Of a stretch of DNA of 64,000 nucleotides, positions 9,284 to 16,801 are shown piece by piece (position 1 is the first letter of the stretch; each line of letters starts with the position of its first letter). Below the pieces are notes generated by a model. That model saw nothing but the letters and a program-made list of their open reading frames with translations. It was not told the DNA's origin and searched no databases. Where the stretch lies: assembly GCF_030580675.1 (NCBI RefSeq), contig NZ_JAUQUB010000003.1, forward strand, positions 1 to 64,000, given 5' to 3'. This stretch comes from Antiquaquibacter soli (lineage in GTDB: Bacteria; Actinomycetota; Actinomycetes; Actinomycetales; Microbacteriaceae). The position numbers were made by a program, and so were the translations under genes.

Positions 9284-9304
9284 ATTAGTTGATGTTTTAC
9301 TAAT
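9284..9304. promoter_or_regulatory. Candidate PadR operator
   Basis: ATTAGT (9284-9289) and ACTAAT (9299-9304) form a perfect 6-bp inverted repeat with a 9-nt T-rich spacer, lying in the divergent gap between padR (start 9259) and the monooxygenase (start 9338). AT-rich symmetric sites of this size are usual for PadR repressors. Position, not similarity to a known site, is the basis. Confidence 0.6.
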
Positions 9305-9337
9305 CGCTCATTGACCAAGAGCAACGAAGGAGCAACC

Positions 9338-10507
9338 ATGACCGCGATCATCATCGGCGGCGGAATCGCGGGCACGGCGACCGCCCTCGCCCTGCACCGC
9401 GCCGGAATCGAATCGGCGATCTACGAGTCCCGACCGACCGCCTCCACCGGCGTCGGGTCGTTCCTCACCCTCGCCGTGAACGGCGTCGCCGTGCTCGACG
9501 AGCTCGGAGTGCGGCCGCTCGCGAGCATCCCGACCCCGCGCATGCGGCTCGCGCTCGGCAACGGCGACGTGCTCACCGAGTTCCCGATGGGCGAGGGCAC
9601 CCTCTCGGTGCGGCGCTCCGAACTGTACGACGCGCTGCTCGAGGCCGTCGCGGATGCCGGCATCCCGGTGCACTACTCGAAGCAGATCGTGGACCTCGAG
9701 ACGTCGCCCACCCGGAGCACCGCGCACTTCGCGGACGGCACGAGCGCGAGCGGGTCGCTGCTCGTGGGAGCCGACGGCATCGGATCTCGCGTGCGGTCGC
9801 TCCTCGATCCGCGAGCGCCGCGCGCCCGCTACCTCGGCCTCCTCAACACCGGCGGCTTCTCGAGCGGTGTCGAGGTGCCGACGGAGCCCGGGGTCATGCA
9901 CATGATGTTCGGCCGGGACACGTTCTTCTCGTGGCTCGCCTCGGGCGACGGCGAGGTGTGGTGGTTCGCGAACCCCGCCGAGCGGCACGAGCCCGACCGC
10001 GCGAGGCTCGCGGAGATGACGAGCGAGTACTGGCGCTCGCGACTGCTCGATCTCGTGCACCGCGACGACCCGGTCGCCACTCGCGTGCTCGAAGCCAGCG
10101 ACGAAATCACTCCGGCGTGGGCGATGCACGACTTCCCCGACGTCCCGGTCTGGCACCGCGGGTCGGCGGTGGTCGTCGGCGACGCCGCGCACGCGGCATC
10201 CCCGTCGTCCGGCCAGGGGGCGTCGATGGCTCTCGAGGACGGGCTCGCCCTCGGGATGCTCGTCGCCGGCACGCCGGATGCTCCCACCGCTCTCGCCCGT
10301 TTCGAGGCACTCCGCCGCCCGCGCGTCGACCGGGTCATCGCGCAAGGCAAGGCGAGCAGCGCGGGGAAGGCGCCGGGGCCCTTCCGACCGCTGCGGGATG
10401 CGATGCTGCGCTGGTACTTCGGCAAGCCGCGCCCGGCCACCGATACCGCGTGGCTGTGGGACTACCGCGTCGCCGATGACGTGCGGGGGGCCTTGACAGG
10501 CAAGTAA
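9338..10507 (+). CDS. FAD-dependent monooxygenase (PHBH/TetX-like)
   Basis: 389-residue group A flavin monooxygenase. It has the N-terminal dinucleotide motif IIIGGGIAGTATALALHRAG, the middle DG motif (LLVGADGIGSRVR near 150), and the second FAD motif VVVGDAAHAASPSSGQGASMALEDG near 285. These enzymes hydroxylate small aromatics or drugs using NAD(P)H and oxygen. The ATG at 9338 has AAGGAG 6 nt upstream and was chosen over a TTG nine codons earlier. A PadR gene is divergent; PadR proteins often govern phenolic or antibiotic detoxification, which fits. The stop codon TAA lies inside the ArsR-family operator of the next gene. Confidence 0.9.
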   Translation: MTAIIIGGGIAGTATALALHRAGIESAIYESRPTASTGVGSFLTLAVNGVAVLDELGVRPLASIPTPRMRLALGNGDVLTEFPMGEGTLSVRRSELYDALLEAVADAGIPVHYSKQIVDLETSPTRSTAHFADGTSASGSLLVGADGIGSRVRSLLDPRAPRARYLGLLNTGGFSSGVEVPTEPGVMHMMFGRDTFFSWLASGDGEVWWFANPAERHEPDRARLAEMTSEYWRSRLLDLVHRDDPVATRVLEASDEITPAWAMHDFPDVPVWHRGSAVVVGDAAHAASPSSGQGASMALEDGLALGMLVAGTPDAPTALARFEALRRPRVDRVIAQGKASSAGKAPGPFRPLRDAMLRWYFGKPRPATDTAWLWDYRVADDVRGALTGK

Positions 10508-10522
10508 TGACTTGCCTATTGT
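10493..10522 (+). promoter_or_regulatory. Promoter with embedded palindromic operator for the ArsR-VOC operon
   Basis: -35 TTGACA (10493-10498, perfect), 18-bp spacer, -10 TATTGT (10517-10522), then 6 nt to the GTG at 10529. Between them lies AGGCAAGTAATGACTTGCCT (10498-10517): perfect 8-bp arms with a 4-nt centre. A dimeric repressor here would block RNA polymerase directly, and the ArsR-type product of the next gene is the obvious candidate. Confidence 0.85.
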
Positions 10523-10528
10523 CGACTC

Positions 10529-10810
10529 GTGGTCGACGTCTTCCACGCCCTGAGCGACAGCACCCGCCGCGCGATCCTCGACGAACTCGTCGATCGCGAC
10601 GAGCAGACCCTCTTCGAGATCTGTACCCGGCTGGCGATGAAGCACGGGCTCACCTCGAGCCGCCAAGCCATCTCGCAGCACCTCGACGTGCTCGAGCGGG
10701 CCGGCCTCGTGGTGACGGAGAAGCGCGGTCGCTACAAGTTCCACACGTTCGACCCCGCACCGCTCGCGCAGATCGCCGAGCGCTGGCCCCTTCCGAAGGA
10801 GACCCCATGA
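10529..10810 (+). CDS. ArsR-family winged-helix regulator
   Basis: 93 residues, essentially only the winged helix: MVDVFHALSDSTRRAILDEL, then a recognition region SSRQAISQHLDVLERAGLV and the wing VTEKRGRYKFH. No metal-binding cysteines are present, so it belongs to the non-metal ArsR/SmtB-like group often linked to VOC or START-domain genes. It overlaps the next gene by ATGA and is probably cotranscribed. The GTG start coincides with the predicted transcription start of a strong promoter, so translation should be leaderless. The perfect palindrome in its promoter implies autorepression. Confidence 0.9.
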   Translation: MVDVFHALSDSTRRAILDELVDRDEQTLFEICTRLAMKHGLTSSRQAISQHLDVLERAGLVVTEKRGRYKFHTFDPAPLAQIAERWPLPKETP

Positions 10811-11193
10811 AGATCTCGGCAATGTCGATCTTCGTCGATGACCAGCAGAAGGCCCTCGCCTTCTACACCGACGTGCTCGGCTTCGTGCCGATCGCGAACA
10901 TGCCGCTCGGCGAGCACAGCTGGATCACCGTCGCCTCGCCGGAGGCGCCCGAGGGCACCCAGATCTCCCTCGAGCCGAAGGACCACCCCGCGGTGCGCCC
11001 GTTCACCGAGGCGCTCGTCGGCGACGGCATCCCCTGGACATCGTTCGGCGTCGACGACGTGCAGGCCGAGTACGACCGGCTCGTGAGCTCGGGGGTCGTC
11101 TTCACCCAGGCGCCGACGACCATGGGGCCGGTGACGACGGCCGTCTTCGACGACACCGTCGGCAATCTCATCCAGATCGCCGCGATGAACTAG
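10807..11193 (+). CDS. VOC-family (glyoxalase/bleomycin-resistance-like) protein
   Basis: 128 residues, one vicinal-oxygen-chelate module of two beta-alpha-beta-beta-beta repeats (ISAMSIFVDDQQKALAFYTDVLGF; DDTVGNLIQIAAMN at the end). A potential metal ligand, His38 (GEHSWITV), precedes the first half's Glu-rich strand. VOC proteins are metal-dependent lyases, isomerases or binders of toxic ligands; the substrate is unknown. ATG overlaps the ArsR stop (ATGA), so translation is coupled and the ArsR protein likely controls it. Its TAG shares CTAG with the stop of the convergent reductase gene. Confidence 0.88.
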   Translation: MKISAMSIFVDDQQKALAFYTDVLGFVPIANMPLGEHSWITVASPEAPEGTQISLEPKDHPAVRPFTEALVGDGIPWTSFGVDDVQAEYDRLVSSGVVFTQAPTTMGPVTTAVFDDTVGNLIQIAAMN

Positions 11194-11786
11194 CGCGCGT
11201 ACTGCGGCGGGCGCCCCGTCGGCCGGTAGACCGACAGCACGATCCCGCTCGGAGTGACTCGCGACGAGTGCAGGTCGAGTGCGGCATCCGGTCCTGCCGG
11301 CGGGAAGAGCCGCTCGCCCTGCCCCACGACCACGGGGAGCGTCATGAGCTCGAGCTGGTCGACGAGGCGGTGGGCGAGGAGCCAGCGCACGAGCATCCCG
11401 CTGCCGGGCACGACGAGGTCGCCGTCGCCCTTCGCCTTCAGCCACTGGATCCGGGATGCCACGTCCCCATCGAGCACGGTGGTACCGGTCCACGACGGTT
11501 CCGTGAGCGTCGTCGAGGCGACGTAGCGCGGAGCCGCGCGGAGGGCGTCGGCGATGGGGCCCTCCTGGTGCGGCCAGTAGTCCGCCCAGATGTCGTAGGT
11601 CACGCGGCCGAGGAGGAACGCGGCGGCCTCCGAGTAGGTGCGCACGATGTACTCGCCCGACTCCTCGTCGCCGATCGGAAGCGACCATCCGCCCCGGGTG
11701 AACCCGCCGCGCGTGTCCTCGGCGGCGCCTCCCGGACCCTGCATGACCCCGTCGAGCGAGACCATCGTCGTCGTGACGAGCCTCAC
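11190..11786 (-). CDS. Dihydrofolate reductase-family protein (RibD C-terminal fold)
   Basis: 198 residues with the RibD_C/DHFR-like fold: MRLVTTTMVSLDGVMQGPGG at the start, FLLGRVTYDIWADYWP near 60, and a nucleotide-binding VVPGSGMLVRWLLAHRLVD near 125. Such stand-alone proteins are common in actinobacteria, bind NADPH and have no settled substrate; they are not the folate-pathway DHFR. GTG at 11786 overlaps the transporter stop (GTGA), so it is cotranscribed with the MFS gene. Function as a reductase is inferred from fold only. Confidence 0.85.
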   Translation of the reverse strand: MRLVTTTMVSLDGVMQGPGGAAEDTRGGFTRGGWSLPIGDEESGEYIVRTYSEAAAFLLGRVTYDIWADYWPHQEGPIADALRAAPRYVASTTLTEPSWTGTTVLDGDVASRIQWLKAKGDGDLVVPGSGMLVRWLLAHRLVDQLELMTLPVVVGQGERLFPPAGPDAALDLHSSRVTPSGIVLSVYRPTGRPPQYAR

Positions 11787-13180
11787 GCGGCCACCTCCTC
11801 GACGGGCTTCACCGACTCCTCGTTATCGGCGTACTGCGCCGAGATGCGCCGGTACGACTTCGTGAGGAACGCGAGAGCCGCCGCGACGACCATGACGAGC
11901 CCGCCGACGAGGAAGACGAGCGCGATCCCGCGCGCCTGCCCCTCCCCGAGCAGCCAGCCCCACGACTGCTGGCCCGCGTCGGAGTTCATGTAGGGGATGA
12001 TCACGAACTCCGCGATCGGGGCGATGAGGAACGCGGTGATGGGTGCCGCCGCCGACTCGAACGCCTGCGCGAACCCGAAGACGCGGCCCTGCGTACGGAA
12101 CGGCACGACCTTCTGGATGACTGTCTGCTCGGCCGCCTCGACCGCCGGGATGATGGTCATGTACAGGAAGATGCCGACCACGTAGAGCAGCCACCACTCG
12201 CGGATCGTGAACATCGCCCCGAGGAATCCCATCACCATGACGAGCAGCAGCATGGTGCGGATCGGGTTGCGGCCGAGGCCGAACTTCGCGATGAGCAGGC
12301 CGCCCACGATGAAGCCGGTCGACGAGATGCCGAGCACGACTCCCCAGATCTCCACCGGGAACAGCTCGAGTCCGTACGGGTCCATGAGCGCCATGTAGAC
12401 GCCGCCGATGAGGTTGTTGAACGTCGAGAAGACGATGAGGGCGAAGAGCCCGGTGACTGCGCGCACCGCGGTGATGCTGCCGCGCAGGTCGAGGAAGGGC
12501 GCTCGCTCGGCGACGTGCGGCTTCTCCTCGGGGATGCGCAGGAACAGAAGGTGCACGAGGGCGAGTGCGGTCAGGACGATCGCGATGAGGAGGGTCCAGC
12601 CCATCCCGAGCAGTCCGACGGAGAGTCCCGAGAAGATGCTTGTCACGAGGAACGCGATGCCCTGCACGGTGCCGACGAGGCCGTTCGCGTTCGCGTGGCG
12701 CTCGACCGGCACGAGCAGCGTGACCGTCGTCGAGAGCGCGATGTTGCGCATGTTCTCGATGACGCCGCCGAACAGGATGATGCCCGAGAACAGCCAGAAC
12801 CACGGACCCCCGAGGTCGAGCAGCGCCTCCTCCGGGAACACCAGGTACAGCCCGCCCGCGATCGAGAATGCGACGAGGGTGACGGTGCCGGCGAACAGCA
12901 TCGCCGCGTGCTTGCGGTGCCGGTCGACGATCGTGCCGAAGACCATCGAGAAGAGCGCGACGAACAGCATGTACGCGCCGCCGATGATGCCCGTCGCGAG
13001 TACCGAGCGGGTCTCGAGGTACACCCAGAAGGTCAGTGCCCACCACAGGTAGCTCGTCGTGATGTTCGCGAGCGCCGTGTTGACGAGCACCTGCAGGAAG
13101 GTGCGCATGCCGTCGGCGGGAGGGGTGTGGGCGGGGCTTTCGGGGGCGGTGGTGGCAGGGGTGGCGTCATCGGTCGTCAT
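11783..13180 (-). CDS. Major facilitator superfamily transporter
   Basis: 465 residues with twelve predicted transmembrane helices and an unstructured, Pro/Ala/Thr-rich N-terminus of about 25 residues. The loop 2-3 region reads FGTIVDRHRKHA, a version of the MFS motif A. The overall layout (long early loop, VERHANANGLVGTVQG in the middle) resembles the enterobactin-exporter-like or drug-efflux MFS group. It is the first gene of a two-gene unit with the DHFR-like gene. Promoter TCGACA-17-TAGAGT lies just upstream. The substrate is unknown. Confidence 0.88.
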   Translation of the reverse strand: MTTDDATPATTAPESPAHTPPADGMRTFLQVLVNTALANITTSYLWWALTFWVYLETRSVLATGIIGGAYMLFVALFSMVFGTIVDRHRKHAAMLFAGTVTLVAFSIAGGLYLVFPEEALLDLGGPWFWLFSGIILFGGVIENMRNIALSTTVTLLVPVERHANANGLVGTVQGIAFLVTSIFSGLSVGLLGMGWTLLIAIVLTALALVHLLFLRIPEEKPHVAERAPFLDLRGSITAVRAVTGLFALIVFSTFNNLIGGVYMALMDPYGLELFPVEIWGVVLGISSTGFIVGGLLIAKFGLGRNPIRTMLLLVMVMGFLGAMFTIREWWLLYVVGIFLYMTIIPAVEAAEQTVIQKVVPFRTQGRVFGFAQAFESAAAPITAFLIAPIAEFVIIPYMNSDAGQQSWGWLLGEGQARGIALVFLVGGLVMVVAAALAFLTKSYRRISAQYADNEESVKPVEEVAA

Positions 13181-13189
13181 CGTGAATCC

Positions 13190-13218
13190 ACTCTATGTGG
13201 ACAGCGTTTACATGTCGA
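13190..13218 (-). promoter_or_regulatory. Promoter of the MFS-reductase unit
   Basis: On the minus strand: -35 TCGACA (13218-13213, five of six), 17-bp spacer, -10 TAGAGT (13195-13190). The predicted start of transcription near 13183 leaves a leader of only about 3 nt before ATG 13180. Confidence 0.7.
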
Positions 13219-13221
13219 GCG

Positions 13222-13707
13222 CTACAGGGACGGCTTGCCCCGGTTCCGCCGCCTCATCTCCTTCGGCGCCCGCTCACCGAGGAACGACCGACCCGAGGCC
13301 ACCACGAAGCCGTGCCGCAGCGCCTCACGACCGATGAGCATGCGGAAGCCCATCGCGTCGCGGTTCGTGAGCGTCACCTCCGCCGTGAGCTCGCGGTCGA
13401 CGAGGATGACCCGCATGAGCACCACGAAGCGCTCCTGCACGTGCCCCGACGAGCTGCGCACCCGCCGCCGATCGTGGATCGGGAGCTCGACGACGACCTC
13501 GTCCTCGTACGACTCCTGCCACGGGCGCACCCGGAAGCGCACCCAGTCCTCGCCCTCGCGATCGAACTGCTTGATCTTGTAGGCGTGCAGCGACGACGTG
13601 CGCGCCCCGGTGTCGAGCTTCGCCTTGATCCAGGGGATGCCGACATCCGGCAGCTGCACCCATTCTCGCCAGCCCGCGAGGGTGTTTGAATGGGGTGTCC
13701 TACTCAC
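13222..13707 (-). CDS. RimB-like retropepsin-fold protease (PF05618, Zn_protease family)
   Basis: 161 residues. The motif AKLDTGARTSSLHA (near 29-42) contains the Asp-Thr-Gly-Ala active-site signature of retropepsin-like folds; VTLTNRDAMGFRMLIGREAL closes the domain. These proteins were first labelled ATP-dependent zinc proteases. In Pseudomonas the homologue RimB works with RimK, trimming glutamates that RimK adds to ribosomal protein S6. Here it is divergent from a rimK gene with only 26 bp between starts, the same functional pairing. GTG at 13707 has CAAGAT then 6 nt upstream. Whether it removes glutamates here is inference. Confidence 0.85.
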   Translation of the reverse strand: MSRTPHSNTLAGWREWVQLPDVGIPWIKAKLDTGARTSSLHAYKIKQFDREGEDWVRFRVRPWQESYEDEVVVELPIHDRRRVRSSSGHVQERFVVLMRVILVDRELTAEVTLTNRDAMGFRMLIGREALRHGFVVASGRSFLGERAPKEMRRRNRGKPSL

Positions 13708-13733
13708 CGCTCCATCTTGGCAGGGCCTCCCCC

Positions 13734-14924
13734 ATGAAACTCGCGATCCTGTCGCGCGCGCCTCGCGCCTACTCGACGCTGCGCCTGCGCGCGGCGGCCG
13801 AGCAGCGCGGACACCTCGTCCGCGTCCTCAACACCCTGCGCTTCGGCATCGACCTGACGGGGGATGAGCCGGACCTGCAGTACCGCGGCAAGCGCCTCAG
13901 CGACTACGACGCGATCCTCCCGCGCATCGGCAACTCGATCACCTACTTCGGCACCGCCGTCGTCCGCCAGTTCGAGCAGATGGACGTGTACACGCCCAAC
14001 ACCGCCAACGGCATCTCCAATGCTCGCGACAAGCTGCGCGCCACCCAGATCCTCTCGCGGCACAACATCGGGATGCCCGCCACGACGTTCGTGCGCAACC
14101 GGGCCGACGTCCGACCCGCCATCGAGCGGGTCGGTGGCGCCCCCGTCGTCATCAAGCTGCTCGAGGGCACCCAGGGGATCGGAGTCATCCTCGCCCCCGA
14201 GGTGAAGGTCGCCGAGGCGATCATCGAGACACTGCAGTCGACGAACCAGAACGTGCTCATCCAGCGCTTCGTCAGTGAGAGCCGCGGCCGGGACATCCGT
14301 GCCCTCGTCGTGGGCGACCGCGTCGTCGCCGCGATGCGCCGCACCGCGAAGGGCGACGAGTTCCGGTCGAACGTGCACCGCGGCGGCTCCGTCGAAGCCG
14401 TGGCACTGCCCGCCGAGTACGAGCAGGCCGCCGTGCGCTCGGCGCAGATCATGGGCCTGCGGGTCGCGGGCGTCGACATGCTCGAGGGCGCGGACGGCCC
14501 GCTCGTGATGGAAGTCAACTCCTCGCCCGGGCTCGAGGGCATCGAGACGGCTACCCAGCTCGACGTCGCCGGTGCGATCGTCGACTACATCGCCGGGCAG
14601 GTCGCGTTCCCCGAGATCGACGTGCGCCAGCGCCTCAGCGTCTCGACCGGCTACGGCGTCGCCGAGCTCCTCGTGCACAACAACGGCGACTTCGTCGGCC
14701 AGAAGCTCGGCGACACGAACCTCGCCGAGCGCGACATCACCGTGCTCACCGTCCACCGCGGTGCCACCGTCATCCCGAACCCGAAGCGCAGCACCGTGCT
14801 CGAGGCGGGCGACCGACTGCTGTGCTTCGGAAAGCTCGAGGAGATGCGCTCCATGATCCCGGAGCGGCGCCGGCGGCGGGCGAAGGTGCGCAAACTGCCT
14901 GCCGAAGCACTGCCGACGGACTAG
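13734..14924 (+). CDS. rimK: RimK-type alpha-L-glutamate ligase fused to a TrkA-C (RCK_C) domain
   Basis: 396 residues. Residues 1-292 are a full RimK ATP-grasp ligase: TPNTANGISNARDKLRATQILSR, the ATP loop VVIKLLEGTQGIGVIL, and the metal-binding end VMEVNSSPGLEGIE (Glu260, Asn262). RimK adds glutamates to protein C-termini, classically ribosomal protein S6. Residues about 303-375 (YGVAELLVHNNGDFVG to LEAGDRLLCFGKLEEM) are a TrkA-C/RCK_C ligand-binding domain, normally found on potassium channels and transporters. A basic tail follows. The ATG at 13734 was chosen because it starts the RimK fold; a frame from 13686 would overlap the divergent gene. The appended domain suggests allosteric control by a nucleotide or ion. 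Confidence 0.9.
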   Translation: MKLAILSRAPRAYSTLRLRAAAEQRGHLVRVLNTLRFGIDLTGDEPDLQYRGKRLSDYDAILPRIGNSITYFGTAVVRQFEQMDVYTPNTANGISNARDKLRATQILSRHNIGMPATTFVRNRADVRPAIERVGGAPVVIKLLEGTQGIGVILAPEVKVAEAIIETLQSTNQNVLIQRFVSESRGRDIRALVVGDRVVAAMRRTAKGDEFRSNVHRGGSVEAVALPAEYEQAAVRSAQIMGLRVAGVDMLEGADGPLVMEVNSSPGLEGIETATQLDVAGAIVDYIAGQVAFPEIDVRQRLSVSTGYGVAELLVHNNGDFVGQKLGDTNLAERDITVLTVHRGATVIPNPKRSTVLEAGDRLLCFGKLEEMRSMIPERRRRRAKVRKLPAEALPTD

Positions 14925-14928
14925 CGGC

Positions 14929-15819
14929 GTGCTCACCGTGCTCCTGGGGCTGGGTACAGCCCTCGTCTTCGGTGCTGCCGACTTCTTCGGCGGTCTCGCC
15001 GCCAAGCGCATGAGCGCGCTGCTCACCACAGCCGTGTCGGCTCTCGCCGGGCTCGTGGCGGTGGCGCTCATCGGGCTGCCGCTGCTCGGCGGCGCATGGT
15101 CGACCGAGGCGGTGTGGCTCGGCATCCTGTCCGGCGTGGTCGGGGCCACCGCGATCGCGTTGCTGTACGCGTGCCTCGCGATCGGGCCGATGAGCATCCT
15201 CTCGCCGCTCACCGCCGTCGTCAGCGCGATCGTGCCGCTCACCGTCGGCCTGATCGGCGGCGAGCGCCTCGGCCCCCTCGGCTACGTCGCCCTCGCCCTC
15301 GCTCTCGTCGCGATCGTGCTCGTCGGCTACACACCGCCCGGGTCGGGGGATCTCGTGCGGGGGGCGGTGCGGCCGAGCCTGCGCGCGCTGCTCATGGCCG
15401 TCGCATCCGGTGCCGCGATCGGGGCGTTCCTCATCATCATCGACGCGACACCCGATGACTCGGGGATGCTCCCGCTCGTGTTCAACCGGGCCACGAGCTC
15501 GGTGCTCATGTTCGCCGCCGTCGCCGTCGTGGCCATCGCCGCCTGGCGGCGCGGCACGGGGGCTGCCGCGAGTACGCGGGCCACGCGCGCGGGCATCCTC
15601 ATCGCCGTCGTCTGCGGCGTGCTCGACGTCACCGCCAACGCGGGAGTGCTCCTCGGCGTCCGGCTCGGCGACCTGTCCATCGTCGCCGTGCTCACCGCGC
15701 TGTACCCGGCGGGCACGATCATCCTCGCCGCGGTCGTGCTCAAGGAGCGCATCGCGGTGCTGCAGTACGTCGGGCTCGCGTTAGCCATCGGCGCGGCCGC
15801 GCTCCTCGCCCTCGCCTGA
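14929..15819 (+). CDS. EamA/DMT-family transporter
   Basis: 296 residues with ten hydrophobic segments in two five-helix EamA halves (ALVFGAADFFGGLAAKRMS; then GTIILAAVVLKERIAVLQYVGLALAIGA at the end). Drug/metabolite transporters move amino acids, metabolites or drugs across the membrane; the substrate is unknown here. GTG begins 4 nt after the rimK stop, so it is likely cotranscribed with rimK, though no functional link is known. Ends convergently with the LPG-synthase-like gene. Confidence 0.88.
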   Translation: MLTVLLGLGTALVFGAADFFGGLAAKRMSALLTTAVSALAGLVAVALIGLPLLGGAWSTEAVWLGILSGVVGATAIALLYACLAIGPMSILSPLTAVVSAIVPLTVGLIGGERLGPLGYVALALALVAIVLVGYTPPGSGDLVRGAVRPSLRALLMAVASGAAIGAFLIIIDATPDDSGMLPLVFNRATSSVLMFAAVAVVAIAAWRRGTGAAASTRATRAGILIAVVCGVLDVTANAGVLLGVRLGDLSIVAVLTALYPAGTIILAAVVLKERIAVLQYVGLALAIGAAALLALA

Positions 15820-15842
15820 TCCGCGAGTTGCGGGCAGGCGCG

Positions 15843-16784
15843 TCACTCGTACTCGCTCGTCGCCTCGTCACGCGCGCGCAACCGACGCCGCATCAGGAGC
15901 ACCACGACGACGGCGATCCCCGCGAGCAGGAGGTCGCCCGCGGTGAACATCGCGCGCGACACGAGAGCGAGGGCCGAGGCATCCGCGAGGGGCACGATCG
16001 ACACGAGCACGGCGATCACCACGAACTCGCGCACCCCCACCCCCGACGGCAGCACGAACGCGATGAGGCTCGCCGTGAACCCGAGGCTCAGCGCCGCGCC
16101 GAGCATGATGACGCTGAGCGGGGTGGCGGGGGCGAACTCGACCGCGAGCAACTGAAGGTGCACCCCGTAGAGCACGTACGAGACGAGCGACCAGGCGACC
16201 GCGACGAGGATCGTGCGGAACCGCACCCGGTGCTCGAGGGCGGGTCGCCGGAACACCTTGAGCACGAGGTTCGACAGCCACGTCATCACGCGCGGATGCA
16301 GGCACACGAGCCCGATCGGCAGCAGCAGGTACAGCCAGCCGAACGCCGCGTGCTGCGCCGCCAGCTCCGGAACGATCGACAGGCCGAGGACGAGGGATGC
16401 CACGACCCCGATGCCCGCCGCATACAGCGCAGTCACGAGCACTCGAGCCCTCGCGACCCCGTACTGGCGCCCGAGCTCCATCTGCATGACGTACGCCCAC
16501 ACCGACCCGGGCACGTACTTGCCGAGCTGACCCACGAGCATGATCTGCGCGCCGCGCGGCAGGGGCACCACGTGCCCGAGCCCGTTCAGCAACGTCACCC
16601 AGCTGAGCACGTTGGCGAGCATCCCCAGCAGCAGCGCGACGCTCGACAGCACGATCGCGCCGACCGGGATCGCCCGGATGACCTCGGCGATGTCACTCCA
16701 CTGCCGGGCGAAGAACGCCACCGCGAAACCGACGACGACCACGAGGAGCACGTAGCGGACGACGGTCACCGCGCGCGCTTTCAC
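15843..16784 (-). CDS. Lysylphosphatidylglycerol synthase TM-region (UPF0104) family protein
   Basis: 313 residues, about eight transmembrane helices, with the family landmarks GQLGKYVPGSVWAYVMQMELGR near 95 and LPSGVGVREF near 250. It is the flippase-like membrane half of MprF proteins, without the synthase domain. Stand-alone copies in actinobacteria often sit near glycosyltransferases and are thought to be lipid transporters. Here it is divergent from a polyprenol-phosphate mannosyltransferase with only 17 bp between start codons. GTG 16784 is 6 nt from a -10 TAGGGT that overlaps the opposite gene's -10. Confidence 0.87.
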   Translation of the reverse strand: MKARAVTVVRYVLLVVVVGFAVAFFARQWSDIAEVIRAIPVGAIVLSSVALLLGMLANVLSWVTLLNGLGHVVPLPRGAQIMLVGQLGKYVPGSVWAYVMQMELGRQYGVARARVLVTALYAAGIGVVASLVLGLSIVPELAAQHAAFGWLYLLLPIGLVCLHPRVMTWLSNLVLKVFRRPALEHRVRFRTILVAVAWSLVSYVLYGVHLQLLAVEFAPATPLSVIMLGAALSLGFTASLIAFVLPSGVGVREFVVIAVLVSIVPLADASALALVSRAMFTAGDLLLAGIAVVVVLLMRRRLRARDEATSEYE

Positions 16785-16789
16785 TGGGC

Positions 16790-16796
16790 TACCCTA
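16790..16796. promoter_or_regulatory. Overlapping divergent -10 elements
   Basis: TACCCT (16790-16795, plus) and TAGGGT (16796-16791, minus) overlap by five bases, and each stands exactly 6 nt from a GTG start, 16802 on the plus strand and 16784 on the minus. Both mRNAs would be leaderless and the two polymerases could not bind together. -35 matches are weak on both sides. Confidence 0.6.
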
Positions 16797-16801
16797 ACCC
16801 G

